Source: Parasitella parasitica
Taxonomy: Eukaryota > Mucoromycota > Mucoromycetes > Mucorales > Mucoraceae
DNA: 64,000 bases
Reading direction: 5' to 3'
Assembly: GCA_025201805.1 (NCBI GenBank)
Contig: MU619252.1
Coordinates: 191,855-255,854, forward strand
The notes under the pieces were generated by a model. It saw only the letters and a program-made list of their open reading frames with translations. It made no database searches and was not told the origin of the DNA. Made by a program: the position numbers and the translations under genes. Positions 21,947 through 34,739 of this stretch are shown here, one piece after another (within the stretch, counting starts at the first letter, position 1; every line of letters starts with the position of its first letter).

Positions 21947-24216
21947 ATGGCTGAACAATCTACATCGATTACATACCTTGCATTTCAAGGTTTATTCAAA
22001 GTAATTTCACATATATTCTTTCGTGAAATAAAAACAACCGATATACAAAACGTTCCTTCGTCAGGGCCATGTATTTTCATTGTAGGTCCTCATGCAAATC
22101 AATTTGTGGATGGTATGGTTTATATGAGTGTAAATTCCCGGCCTTCCTATGCTCTCATGGCTGCTGTATCTTACGATAAACCACTGATCGGACATGTCGG
22201 CAAGATTTTGAATGCCATCCCAGTCGTAAGACCTCAAGATATAGTAAATGAAGGCACTGGTAAAGTCAAGTATGACTCAGTGAACCAGCCGTTCCAATTG
22301 CAAGGCCAAGATACAAAATTTGTAGACGAAATAGGAGCTCGCGATTTCATTATATTCGGTAGAAACTACAAAGTGCATATTTCCAAGGTTGTCTCGGATA
22401 CATTACTGGAAATCTCTCACTCGATTCATGTCGACCAAAATGCGTTGGAAGGTGAATTTGTGCCATTCAAGATTGCTCCTCATGTGGACCAAACAGCTGT
22501 TTACGATGAAGTGTACAACTATCTCAATAGAAATGAATGTGTCACCATATTTCCTGAAGGGGGAAGTCATGACAGATCAGAAATGTTACCGTTAAAGGGT
22601 GAGTGTGCCTTGTAAAGCTGACGTGTGGAAGTGGATACTAAAAAACAGGTATATTAGCTGGTTTTGCTATCATGGCACTTGGTGCTTCTGCTGCTAATCC
22701 TGGATTAGACATCAAGATTGTGCCTGTTGGTAAAAACATATACTACGCATTTTCATCGAAACATTGTAGATTCTGAACAACATCTGTTTTTTCTAGGTCT
22801 TAATTATTTCCATCCTGATCGGTTTAGATCTCGTGCTGTCGTTTCGTTTGGGCAGCCAATGACTATTGATAAAGCCGATGTCGAAAAGTATAAACTAGGA
22901 GGAAAGGATAAGCGTGAGGCAGTGACGAAATTATTGGATCAGAGCGATGAAGCTTTCAAGACAGTTACAGTCAATGCACCAGATTACGACACGCTGATGG
23001 TGGTCCAAACAGTAAGACGTCTTTATGTGCCTAGATCAAATACAAAGCCGTCTATTGAACAAGTGGTTAAATTGAATCGACACTTTGTCTTACTATGGGC
23101 CAGACTAAAGGATGATCCTAGCCTTCAGGTGATTGTAAAAAAGGTCAAATATTACAACGACATGCTGGCCTTTTTCGGTATCAGGGATCATCAAGTGGAT
23201 AAATTAGACATTACACCTATAAAAGCTGCATATCAATTGACCAAACGAATTACGAAACTAGTTGCAATGGCTGGATTAGGTGCTCCTGCGTAAAGTCCTT
23301 TGATGAGAAATTAGCATTTACATATTCTCATCGTACTCACTAGTTTGATATCAAATTTGCCGTTGATTTGGATTACCAATTATATCAGCAAAAGAAAACA
23401 AAGACGTAAAGTAACTCGATATATATATATGTTGAAACAAACACAACTTTAGAATCTAACATTGCAAGTGAATTTTATTAGAAGCGTTAGCAGGATCTTC
23501 GGTAAAGATCGCCGGCAAAGATGTGCTGGCAACATGGAAAGTAATCGTGGCTGCGTTTGCCGCGCCTGCTTTATACGGCATTTATTCGCTGTTTTACCTT
23601 GCTTATTTGATGAAGCGTAAGCCAAACTTGTCTGTTAGAGCAAAATTGGCAAAAGCTGGGATTATTTGGGCAATCCAACCTATTTTGCATTATTTGTTGA
23701 TGCGATTAGGCGATACAGGCCTTGATATTTACAAGTAAGTTCAATTGGCATGCAGAAATAGCGATTCCTTGGAAGTTAACAAGAGCGTATAGGTCTATCA
23801 AGCCTTTGTTTTTGGCTATTCGTAATCCTGAAGCAGGAGAAATTATTCGTTCCATGAGAAAAGACTTGTCTAAAGATATAACTGAACTAATCAACCAGCA
23901 TGCACCAGAGCTTGGCATCGATGGCAGCAATAGCACCAGCAACAGCAATAGCACTAGTAGCAGCAATGCTGGTAGCATACAAGTTAGTCGTGCAAGTAGC
24001 AGTACAAACCTAAGCCAAAGAAATGTCGAAAGCAGCACCACATCCCTTCTGGAAGCATCGATTATTACAACAGCCGATGATATGATGTCCAGATCATCCT
24101 TAGCCTCATCAATACTAGATTATTCTTCATCAGATGAATTAAACGAATCAAAATACCAAATAGAAAGTATCGTATTGAATGAAAATGATGAGGAATCACC
24201 TTTATCTCGAATTTAG
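21947..24216 (+). CDS. SCT1: glycerol-3-phosphate/DHAP acyltransferase (Gpt2/Sct1 type)
   Basis: Six exons: 21947-22598, 22649-22729, 22797-23289, 23344-23405, 23482-23734 and 23793-24216 (654 aa). Acyltransferase motif I appears as GPHANQFVDG (H-x4-D) and the later motif as FPEGGSHDR. Conserved Gpt2/Sct1 blocks follow, including NYFHPDRFRS and VKIAGKDVLATWK. Hydrophobic segments LPLIWITNYI and the AAFAAPALYGIYSLFYLAYL region are likely ER membrane anchors. The last 130 residues are Ser-rich. The enzyme makes lysophosphatidic acid, the first step of phospholipid and triacylglycerol synthesis. The right end of the palindromic transposon lies 126 bp upstream, so its promoter is probably affected. 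Sct1 and Gpt2 are paralogues in yeast; I cannot tell which is closer. Confidence 0.92.
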
Positions 24217-24232
24217 AATAATAAACATCTTT

Positions 24233-27200
24233 TCATTTTCTAAACAAAATTTGAAGATCTTCTAACTTTTTGTTTCTGCTTTGATCTCTTGACATGTACA
24301 GTTCATTGACAAGAGCATGCTTGCGGTTTTGGATCTCTAAAATTCTTTCTTCCACGCTATCTTTCATAACAAATCTTGTTACTTTGACATCTTTCGACTG
24401 ACCAAGACGATGCACGCGATCAATGGCCTGCGCTTCAATCGCAAAGTTCCACCAAGGATCCATCATGATGACTCGACTTGCACAGGTGAGATTGAGGCCC
24501 ACCCCACCAGCCCTTAAACTGATGAGAAGAACCTCAACTCCATCTGCCCCTTCTTTTGAGAAAGACGACAGCACCTTTTCCCGTTTTGCTTGCGGAATAG
24601 ACCCATCAAGTCGCGTGAATTGGATATTTTCTCGGTTCAACGAGTCCCCTATTAGATCAAGAAAGCTAGTAAACTGTGAAAAAACCACAGTTTTTAGATT
24701 GTCTACTCTATTTTGTCGTAAATGCCGAATTAAAGCACTCATTTTTGTTGAGACCTTATAGCCACCAACTGCCTTTTGTATGTCATATTTTACAGTGCGT
24801 TTAGATATAAGAGCATTCTGCTGTTGCTGTTCTGCAGCCGTCTTTTGGTGAGCAAACTCTAGTAGTTGACTTTGAAGGATAGGCCCATGTCTACATACTG
24901 GACATTCACCTGGCAGCCCCTCGTCTTCTTTTTTCTGTGGCTCATTGTCAATAAAAAATCTTAGAATAGCATAATGATAATGAAAACTTACTTGAAGGTA
25001 GTCCATGATACAAGGCCTACAAGCAAAATGCATGCAGGGTAAACCAATCATTACATCGACGGTTTCAAAACAAATTGGGCATTCGTCTGCTATAACATCT
25101 TCCATTGCTAGCATGTTCTGCAACACATTTAGTCCATATTTACCATTTTCTCCTCGACTTGACATCTGGCTTGAGTTGCTGCTACTTTGTCTCTCAATCA
25201 ATTTTTCTAGGGATATTTCGCCGCCTTCCTGCGATGCTCTTATGCCCTCCTGAACAGCCTCTTTAGTTTGTAGTGCTAGATAGGGATGGCAACAAGTCTG
25301 TCTTAATCGAGTCAGCAGTTGGAAGATGGACGCATAGTTATTGCCTACACGGCCTGCTTCACAATAATAAGAAAATCTAATTTGGGAATCACTGTAGATG
25401 GCATCATAAATATCTTGCTCGTGAGCAGAGAACGACAAATACTCGATATTGATTGTTTTAGGAGGTAATGGCACCATGGGCTGACCTTTTTGATCGCGCA
25501 TTGCTTTCGTTCGACGCAGAACAATAGGTTCTAATACTGTCTGTACAGCTGCAAGTGCACTAGGATCTTGCCTTTCAAAGGGGACTGTAATGAAAGTCTT
25601 CCAAAATGTACTGTTAGACCAAGGTTCGTAGTGCAGATAACGGACCAGAGCAAAGAGATCGTCTAGTTTGTTCTGGATGGGCGTGCCTGTGAGTGCCCAA
25701 CGTCGTTTGGCTTTGATATCACGGCATGCTTGTGAAGCCCTTGTAGCCTTATTCTTAATCTGATGAGCTTCGTCTAAAACAACGCGCCAGTACTCTACAC
25801 CGAATAACACGGACTCATACGCTTTCTTTTCGTGTATCTTGTTCCATTCTGCCACAACGGTGCCATACGTTGTAATCAATACATCAGGTGCGCTACCATC
25901 CCAAATACATAGTCTGTAAGTAGATGAATTTGTCCGTACATCTCCGTAAAAAACCTCAACGGAGATCGTACCTGGCTTGGATCCTCTCACTATCTCATCT
26001 CGCCACTGTGCTAAAAGTGATACTGGGCAGACAATCAATGTTGTAGGAGATTTTTGTGGATTTCTACCGAATAAAGCTGGTTTTTGGGGGGTTTGGGGTT
26101 TTTGGGGTTGGTATCTGTTTGTGTGGATTAAACTGAGCATCTCGATCGTCTTTCCAAGACCCATTTCTATTTTGTAGTAGGCATTAAAATAAAGACATTG
26201 CGCGCTGCAGTAACCTACCATCCGCTAGGATGCCTCCTTTTTCTTGGCTGTTTGATTCAGGAAACTTTAAGCTTAGCTCGCCTTTCGCAAAAAATAAAAA
26301 TAAAAATAAAAATGAGTGCATGTCCAAATGTAATTTTTCAGAGCTGAAAACCTCACCACTGTATGGACTAAAGTAAAAGAACCGATGCTCGTCAACAAGC
26401 TCTCCTGGCAAAGTATATTCCTCCCATAATGGATGCATGGCACGCGTATCTGACTCCCCATCATCCGCCTCATAAGATTCCTTGTTACACATCCATGCAA
26501 GTGCCTACTGTCATTGATTAGGGTTATGCTTGATTCAAATCCCAACACATACCCTCTTTTGGTATTCTTTAAGCTCGAGTGCCATTGTACTAGGGGTATC
26601 TGAGGGCTTGATTTGAGAATCAAACATTTGTGCTTTTTCGTAAATGGTATCCAGCTGATCATCAGTGATTGTCTTTTTTTCATCCCCATCATCGCCCTTC
26701 TGGGAAGAGGCATCGCTCTTTCCTTCTCCCGCATCTATAGCTGCTACTGATTGTAGCAATGCATCCCACGATTCACCACCTCTTGTCACATTCATTTTCT
26801 GGATTGCTGATCGCACAGGCTTCAGTCCCAAATTTCTGAACATTTGCAATAATGCCATTTTTCGTCGCGCTGGAATCTCATGATGTTGAATTGATTTCTC
26901 TTTTCTTTTTACTTGATGCACTCCTTCTGAAATAAATGCGGCGCTGTGCATTCCAATGGCAGTGATGTAGCACTTTATCATCAATATCATGTCACCGCCA
27001 ATTTGCACAATCGGTGGAGACCAAACAACAGCTCCTTCAAACTCACAGATACTTTGATCAATCAACATTGACATATAACTTGCTACGTCTTTAGGCAACC
27101 TTCCGACCTCTTTTCCATTTCTTGAAAATCGCACAATTCTGTTCGTGGTTGATCCCACTACTTTATCTCGAACTATTTTGATTGTATCACCTTCATTCAC

Positions 27201-27527
27201 GGGACTCCTTCCTTTAACTAAAGACCAGCCTACAAACAAAAACAAAAATAAGAAAGACGTTGTTGATCCGAACTCAGGATTCTCACCGGTAACGGCAATG
27301 TCTCCTATATAGTATCTCAAGTTTGAATTGCCAATAGATGAAAAAGGGTTTGACTTTGTTACAGTTGATGTTTCTTGCTGCGGTCCAGCAAAATACAAAT
27401 TTACAGCGACTTCAACATTGTTATTGGATCTATGCAGTAAATTGTCTATTTTTGCGGCTGGTAAATCGCCTAGAATTGCTTTAAGGGAGTTGACAGAATC
27501 TTGGTCTCTAGGTCGCTTGTTGGACAT
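24233..27527 (-). CDS. RAD5: Rad5-type DNA helicase and E3 ubiquitin ligase
   Basis: Six exons: 27287-27527, 26553-27229, 26357-26504, 26219-26281, 24992-26166 and 24233-24934 (1001 aa). The N-terminus carries a UBA-like/HIRAN region (RYYIGDIAVTGWSLVKGRSP). The Snf2 ATPase has GGILADEMGLGKT (Walker A, split by an intron), VLDEAHQIKN (DEAH box) and ALTGTPIQNKL. A RING finger (CPICFETVDV, MHFACRPCI, CPVCRHGP) sits inside the helicase as in Rad5/HLTF, and the C-terminal helicase part has GGVGLNLTCASRVI and DRVHRLGQ. Rad5 polyubiquitinates PCNA and remodels stalled forks in error-free post-replication repair. The 3' end is 16 bp from the acyltransferase stop (convergent). Two introns, 27230-27286 and 24935-24991, are 57 nt and stop-free in frame. 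Confidence 0.94.
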
Positions 27528-27956
27528 GGTGAAGCTGCTAAATTTATTTGTTCATAAATTTTTGAGTTTTGTTTGGTTTTTGGATCAACGCGTCCGCGAT
27601 GTTTCGAGCTTTATAATTTCTCAGCTTTATTTCATCAAATGTTCCAAGTTAATATGGTATTACTTATATATAGCATTTTATGATTCTAAAATCACATAAA
27701 TTCTTTCAAAGGCTGTGTTAAAGCCCACTATTTTTCAATGGTATTGGCAGAAATTAATGGAATCTTTGATTAATGTAAGCTAAAGGCAGCCCACTCATTT
27801 AAAGTAGGGCTATAAAATGGCGTTGATCGTTAAAATTCTTTTTAATTTCACGGCATTTTTGAGTTTCCTCAATGCGGATTGTCTAACATCTGAATTGTAC
27901 AGGCAAATAAAAAGCCATCAAGTTTTGTCAAGAGAAACATATTTATATTACATATT
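27528..27956. other. intergenic region between RAD5 start and SAM50 end
   Basis: AT-rich spacer holding the RAD5 promoter and SAM50 terminator. Small plus-strand ORFs here are shadows. No repeat or RNA gene seen. Confidence 0.4.
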
Positions 27957-29627
27957 TTACAGAAAGTTTAATCCAATGCCTAACTGTAATCCTCTTTTGA
28001 TTTGGTCACCTCTAGCAGCAGTCAATGGGACACAGTAATTCAATTCAATACGGGCAATACTATGACGATAAATCAAGCCAAGACCAGCCGAGATACTAGG
28101 GGATTGCGACAAAGCTTGTTTGGTGTCTTGCAAGGACGTGCTTGGTTGCCAGGGTATGTTGGTTCCTGCGTTCACAAAGGCATGTGCTCTAAGAGCCTTG
28201 CTTTCTAATTTCGGTAAAGGAGCAATAACGCTGACGCCAGCAGCCCAGTACATATGGCCACCCAAAGCATCCTTGTAGTCTCTAGGCCCAATGCCTGCAT
28301 TCCTAAAACCACGCACAGAAAGCGGACCACCGAGGAAAAACCTATCGGATACAGTAGAGGCTTTATCCCCATCACTCAGATTTGCCAAGCAGCCAGCTCT
28401 GAACGTAGTACTAACGACAAAGCCAGGATGAACGCCCAAAAATTCCTTGTTTTCTTTATCCAGCAAAATGTGTCCGCCTCCAAATTGCTTGCAGTATTGA
28501 GATTCGAGCTCGGTTTTGAAGAAATGAGCATTACCCAGGCCAAATAATCCGGATAATTCTTGTGCAATGCGAATGTAGTGGCCGTTGGAGGGCAATAAGA
28601 TATCGTCACGACGCTCACGCACAAAGACATGGTTGATGGAAGACTTGAGTGAGTCGCCAGCTTGCTGACGAATGCTGAGCGAAGCATTGGGAGACACTCT
28701 ATCGATAGAGCGCCATGTCATGTCATAGCTCAATTCATGATAACCAAGCTTTGAAACTGTCTTGAAACGCAACCCTGCTCCTCGGGCTAATTCTTCGTAA
28801 GATGAAGCTAATGTGTTATTGCAAAGTACTCTATGTGCATTTATATCTATTCTGGAGTCAGGTGAAGCATCGACCGGTTTGGAAAGCGAGAACTAGCGGT
28901 TTTATGTTAGATGAGCCAGTGAATTCTGCTTGATACAAAGAATCTACCTGGAATGCAGAGCTATTTCTAGTGCCAAACGACGCTACGGTTTCTAGTAATT
29001 CGGCACCACCAAAGACGTTACGGACAGTGATGGACCCATTCTAAAATTTACAACGTTAGTTGACCATGTATACTGAGAGTACGTCGTCGTTTTATCAATG
29101 TACCATATTGCCCTCATTGTTACCAATCTCGGTACCTGTTTTCAAAAACACACGGCTCTTTTCCTTGACTTGATATACCACATTGATTGAGTCAGGAGGA
29201 GCAAGAGGGTCGCTGTCAGAGGCATTGTCCAGCAGGATTTGCACGCCCTCAAAAATATCGAATCTCTGGAGCTTTTCGGCGACTTGCTGGGCGCTATTAA
29301 TGACATCTGCATAGGTTTTGGCCTCCAGGACATTTCTAGTTGCTTTTTCCAAGAATCCAGGTCTAGTTTGCTTGGTTCCGAGAATTGTGATGGCATTGAC
29401 GTGTGCTTTAGACCCTGCTGACTGTTCCAACTAGAAACATACTCTGCATTTAACATCGTGCTGTGGTGTAGAAAATTTACGACTTCTTACCAAGGCAAAT
29501 AAGCGCCTGGAAGCTTCTGCTTGATATTCACGCTGACGCTGTTCCTCTTCAGTGTTTAGCTAAGATGAACTCTGTAAGTATGATGCTTGAATTTGTTCAA
29601 TGTCTTTCGTACTTTTGTTTCGTCCAT
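27957..29627 (-). CDS. SAM50: Sam50/Tob55 mitochondrial outer-membrane assembly protein
   Basis: Five exons: 29613-29627, 29491-29559, 29104-29430, 28948-29040 and 27957-28892 (479 aa). A POTRA-like domain comes first (VNAITILGTKQTRPGFLEKA to ILLDNASDSD), then the beta-barrel of the Omp85 family with DRFFLGGPLSVRGFRNAGIG, which includes the conserved loop-6 RGF motif, and an amphipathic terminal strand ending GLQLGIGLNFL. Sam50 folds and inserts beta-barrel proteins into the mitochondrial outer membrane. The first exon of only five codons (MDETK) is inferred from the splice sites and is the least certain part. NOP14 is divergent, about 440 bp away. Confidence 0.9.
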
Positions 29628-30064
29628 GACTTTTTAAATGTAATTTAGCTAAAAGGGAAGGGGGGAAGGCTATATAAAATAGGCTGATAATGCTGGGGGA
29701 AATCCGTCTTACCTCTCCCCAGATGTCATTGCCTAGATACACCGTACAGTGGTCACGCTGTTCATTTCATGGACCTCTCCACACCAACATTTTGTCAAGG
29801 CTGCAGATCAAGATAATAATAGTCAATTGAGCACCACCAAAAGTGATTGGAAATCAACTTGTGATTGTCTTGCAGTGTCTAAACTAGCTGCTTACCACCC
29901 ACACCTGACCTTAATCCAATGCTGATTTGGGGGGCATTGTGGAAGCCATCTCTTGTGCATCGCCAAGTGACGTTTATAGAAATTTTTTCATTTGGATTAA
30001 TAAAACCTGTCATATGCGAAAAGCCTTTTTTTTTCTCTCTTTCAAGATAAAAAAGATTTGTAGG
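29628..30064. promoter_or_regulatory. divergent promoter region of SAM50 and NOP14
   Basis: A spacer of 437 bp between the two start codons. It is open on the plus strand from 29927 in the NOP14 frame, but that part has no family similarity and is probably leader. No defined factor site can be named with confidence. Confidence 0.4.
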
Positions 30065-33060
30065 ATGGTTGCAGCAAGCGAACAACCTAAAGGGAACGGC
30101 GGATCAGCCTTGAAAAGGCTCAAGAAATCTCTCCAAGCTGCTGGTGTCGTCGGCCAGTCGTCCAAAGCCAGTCGATCCAAGAAGGATCGCAAAAGAGGTG
30201 CTCCTACCGAAGCAGGAAAGAATAATGCCGATAAAAAGCTCTCACTCATCCGTGGCGAATTCAATCCTTTCGAACACAAACATCAAAAGACAAAGTTTGA
30301 AATTCTTGGCAGGAAAATGAAGGGTTCTTCGGGAAAGCCTACACTGAGTAAGCAAATTGGTGAGGAAAACGTACGTACATTTGACATTACATGTTGATGC
30401 AATCATGTGTGCTTATATGGCTTTTCTTTTGCGTCTAGCGAAAGAGAACATTGTTGGTCGAAATGAAGAACAAGCATCGCCATGGTGGCATTATCGATAA
30501 ACGTTTTGGTGAGAACAATCCAAACATGACACCCGAAGAGAAAATGTTGGAAAGATTCACCAGAGAAAAGCAAAGGTCTTCCCGCACTACTGGTGGATCC
30601 ATGTTCAATTTGGAGGATGACGAAGACTTGTCTCTTACCCATTATGGGCAGTCTTTATCTACGATGGATGATTTTGATGATGCCGGCCTTGGACTCAGCG
30701 ATGACGAGGATGACAGGAAGCAAATGGACAGCAAAATTGTATCTCGTATGCATTTTGGTGGCTTCGAAGACGATGTGCCAGAGGGAGAAAACGAACGACA
30801 TAAATCAAAGAATGAAATTATGAAGGAAATTATTGCAAAGAGTAAAATGCATAAGATGGAGCGTCAAACTGCAAAGCAAGAAGATGATGAAATGCGTGAG
30901 GAATTGGATGATGAACTTGACGACATTCGTGGCCTTTTGAACACCAAGCCTGCCCGTAAACCATTGCCTTCTCAAAACGCTGTTTTCAAGAGAAACGAAA
31001 AGGAAACCTCTACTAGTAAACTGGATGAATCATTGGATGACTACTCTGAATATGATAAAGCTATCCACGAGCTTGCTAACGATCAGCGTGCTCAGGCTAC
31101 TGATCGCACAAAGACTGAGGAAGAATTGGCTATTGAAGAAAAGGAACAATTAGAAAAGGCTGAGCGTGCTAGAAAGAGACGTATGGAGAGTCTTGATTCT
31201 GACAGTGAAGATGAAGGCTCCAAGAAAAAATCTCGCAAGAAGAGAAAGGGTGCTCCCCAAGGCGATGATCTCGATGATGACTATCTTGCTGAATTGGAGG
31301 AAGATGTGAATCAACTTGGCACAGGGTTAACACTTGAGAGTATTCAAAATGGCTCAGTTGATGACGACGATGAGGAAGGCGAAGAAGGCAGCGATGACCA
31401 AGACGATGATGGAAGTGAAGAAGAGGAGGAGGGCGATGACAACGAAGATGAAGAAACGGATAACGAAGATATTGAAGATGATGACGGAGAGGCCCCAGTC
31501 TTTGGTGATGACAATGACGAGGATGATATGAATGAGTTTCATAAATCTGGTGTTATACAACCCAAGAAAACGTCTTCCAACACTATCAAATCAGAACAAC
31601 GAGAGATCCCCTTCACATTCGAATGCCCCGCTACTCATGACGAATTTTTAAACATTCTTCAAGGTTTAGCTGTCCAAGATTCAGTCGTTGTCACTAAGCG
31701 TATTCGAGTTTTATATCATATCAAACTGGCGCAAGAAAACAAGGACAAGTTGGCGCAATTTTTGGGTGTACTTGTTGATCATATGGCCTATATTGCATCT
31801 ACTGAATCACCTTTGCCGACTCAAGTTCTGGAGGATCTCGGAAATCACGTACTTGAGCTCTCTAAACAACTCCCTGAAACATCTGCGCAAATCTACAATG
31901 CCAAATTGAAGAAAATGCAGTCTGAAATGGCCAAAAAGATGAAGCATGGCGGATCATCTTGGCCTGATGTTGAAGATATAGTCTTGCTGCGCTCGATTGG
32001 ACAGATCTTCTCAACCTCTGATTTGAATCATCCTGTTGCTACACCAGCATCATTATTCATGTGTCATGCATTGTCTCAATGCCGTGTTCAAACAGAGGTT
32101 GATATTGGTCGAGGCTTGTTTCTAACTTTATTAGCCTTTGAGGTAAGTTACATTAGAAAGAGGTTTTTTGCTGGAAAATCTTATCGGCTTTTTAGTATCA
32201 AAAAGTATCCAAACGGTTTTTGCCCGAATGTCTCAATTTCCTAAATAGATGCTTTGTCATCTTGGCGCCTAAAACCGCATTCAAAAACCAAAAAATCCCA
32301 GGCTCCTTCCCTATCCCGGAGGAGCAAGATGTAGATCTTTCTATAGAAAAACCAAGCGGGGAAAGTGCAGAATCTATAACCGCAATTCAATTAGCAGCAT
32401 TAGCGCCAGGAGCCGAATATGGCAAAGATGGTAGCATAAAGCTCAGTTTATTACAAGGAGCGCTCCGTATGTTTGAACGTTATTTGCAATTGTATGCTTC
32501 CACGCCGGCGTTCTTGGAAGTTTTTCAGGACACATTAGAAATATTAGAGTTATTGGACTTTCAAGAAATAATATGGCACTCGGATATCAAGGTAAAACAG
32601 CAACAACCAAAAAAANNNNNNNNNNAAAAAAAAAAAAAAAAGAGAGCTAAATAGAGCAATTCTATAGAATTTACTCAACACCATAAAGAATCGTGTAGAA
32701 CGACAAATTAAATTCTGCAAAGAGAAACGTACAAAAACACCGCTTAGAATGCAACAGCATCGACCCATACCCATTGCTCAACACCTCCCCAAATTTGAAA
32801 AGGCTTATTCTATGGATAAACATTATGACCCTGATCATGAGCGTTCTCAAATGCACAAGCTTGAATCGCAAATCAAGAAAGAAAAGAAGGGTGCGCTACG
32901 CGAACTTCGCAAAGATAATCAATTTATTGCTAGAGAAAAGGCCAAGGAGCGTAAACACAAGGACGATGAATACAACAAGATGGTTAAGGGTGTGATGAAC
33001 ATCTTGGAAGGCGAGCAATCCGAGATGAAACGTTTAGAACGTGAAAAGGGTAAAAAATAA
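30065..33060 (+). CDS. NOP14: Nop14 nucleolar protein, 40S ribosome biogenesis
   Basis: Four exons: 30065-30370, 30439-32142, 32196-32591 and 32668-33060 (932 aa). Nop14 signatures: NPFEHKHQKTKFEILGRK near the N-terminus, KHRHGGIIDKRFGENNP, long acidic Glu/Asp runs in the middle, a helical core (LPTQVLEDLGNHVLELSKQL), and a basic C-terminus (KAYSMDKHYDPDHERSQMHK). The protein belongs to the SSU processome and is needed for 18S rRNA maturation. The ATG at 30065 gives the expected basic start (MVAASEQPKG); an upstream in-frame stretch is ignored. The third intron contains a 10-N gap (32616-32625) in a poly-A tract but the flanking exons join cleanly. Confidence 0.93.
32616..32625. other. short assembly gap (10 N) in a poly-A tract
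   Basis: Ten N between A runs inside intron 3 of NOP14; the homopolymer length is unresolved and does not affect the coding sequence. Confidence 0.95.
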
Positions 33061-33369
33061 AGCTTCTTTTGGCTTCTTTACCATAAATAGATATAGCCAT
33101 GTTTCGCTGGTAGCGTAATAAAAGGCATGATTTTTTATCTTGTGTACCATTCTATTGAAAAAGGTAAAATCCATGTAGAAAGTAGCTTAAAGTATTTGAA
33201 CACCGTCGTGTGATGAGTGATTCCGTCTGATTCATCTAATGGCACTTGGAAATGATGAAAACATACAATTGGCTATGTGTACAATAAACCGTTTAATGCA
33301 GGGTGTATGTTAAATAGCCGGTATCTGTCATGTGTAGCCAATCCTAAACAAGGTATTATCAAGTTTTTT

Positions 33370-34022
33370 TTACATGTCCATCATTGGATGCTCTCCTTGC
33401 CAGAATTCAATTCCACCAGCAACCCCAGTGTCAAGAATATTCTGCCCAAACGGCTGCAATTCCAATCGATCGTACTTCAGCTGCCAGTAGACGATTCCCC
33501 CAACGACCACTTTGAGAAAAATACCGCAATTTTTCAAACACAATTCGACATCCTAAAACCACATCATAAAAAGATGCATAATACACAATGGATATTCTCA
33601 GTGGAGGTTTCCAATGTTTTGGCATGGTTTCCTAATTGAGCTGTGATTACCTTGGCTTTGGTTCTGTTTTCAACATTCTCTTGCAGCCATCTCTTGATTT
33701 CCTCTAGTGTCATTTTTTTAATGGCTTTACTTGATATAGCCTGGGATATGAAAGGACTTAATTTGCTGCTTTGTGGGACCAAAGAATCATGGTAATAACT
33801 GTTTTGATTTGCCAGCGAAAAATCGAACGTTCTACAATGAAAACCCTTTTTACTGTCTTGCAATTGAAATTTTTTTGAGACAGAACACATTCTTCTCCAT
33901 ATGTCTGGCAATTGAGGATCCACTAACGTGCTTGTCATTTTTACGCTATCCTTATCAGATGCATCCGCCAATAAATGCTTATTTCTCGTAGTCATGTTGT
34001 TGAATGACCCAAATAATTTCAT
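33370..34022 (-). CDS. hypothetical protein with one predicted membrane segment
   Basis: Two exons, 33651-34022 and 33370-33552, joined over a 98-nt intron (184 aa). The N-terminal part is polar with many Lys/Ser (NKHLLADASDKDS). A helical stretch TLEEIKRWLQENVENRTKAK leads into a short hydrophobic segment (CGIFLKVVVGGIVYWQL) that could span a membrane, followed by a conserved-looking tail (DRLELQPFGQNILDTG, GGIEFWQG). I do not recognise the family. The start could also be the second Met (MTTRNKH, 33995). The clean intron with a GTAATC donor and TTTTAG acceptor supports a real gene. Confidence 0.55.
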
Positions 34023-34639
34023 TTAGACCTCTAATCTCGATTGCGATCTCTGGACAATATATTATAATTTATGTGTCAGACCGTGTGTTGCCAAAGTGTC
34101 ACCTGCTAATAATAGGAATTAATGTGATACAAGGAAAAGAGTTGAAGCAACAAAGGGTGTCGAATGGCAAAGAATTTGAGCGGAAAAAATGCCCTTCGAT
34201 CATACAAATAAGCAAACAGTTGACATCCTAATCCAATTCATGGTGTACGGGAATTATAAACGGGTTTGTATGTTGCCAATTGTTTAGCATCGATACGAAT
34301 CTCCTTGTAGAAGAATATGGAATTTTTTCAAGATAAATTGTTACACGGGATGTGCGGTAAGTGATATCATTGAAACCAGTCTAATATTTATAGGTGGGTA
34401 ATTTCAATGGAAGCAGATTCCACAAGGAGATCTAGCTCTCCTCAGAACACTGATGTCATTTGCCATACCCTTTCTGGGCGTCTGAACCCAACACCATGGC
34501 AAGCATTGACCTTTTTGGTGATCTTTTGGTTTTACAAGAACGAAAAAAGTCAAAATAAATGTGTATATAAATGCAGGTTTTATTTTGCTTTTTCTCATTT
34601 AAAACTTGAATCATACTTGTAAATTACCCAGAGTCTTTT

Positions 34640-34679
<40 letters not shown>

Positions 34680-34739
34680 ATTAAAGCAACTCTCTCTCTC
34701 TTTCACATTTTTCACACAGAAAGTTCAATATCAAGCAAA
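34023..34739. other. intergenic region upstream of the bZIP gene
   Basis: AT-rich spacer shared by two divergent genes. It contains a CT dinucleotide tract just before the bZIP start. No gene seen; ORFs at 34404-34622 on both strands lack protein-like features. Confidence 0.4.
34642..34677 (+). repeat. (CT)n microsatellite in the bZIP leader
   Basis: About 17 consecutive CT units, followed by a second shorter CT tract near 34690-34702, 40-100 bp before the ATG at 34740. It is probably part of the promoter or 5' leader. Confidence 0.8.

Noticed and set aside
27328-27699. Plus-strand ORF (123 codons) over the RAD5 start
   Set aside because: Antisense to the first RAD5 exon, extended by AT-rich intergenic DNA without stops.
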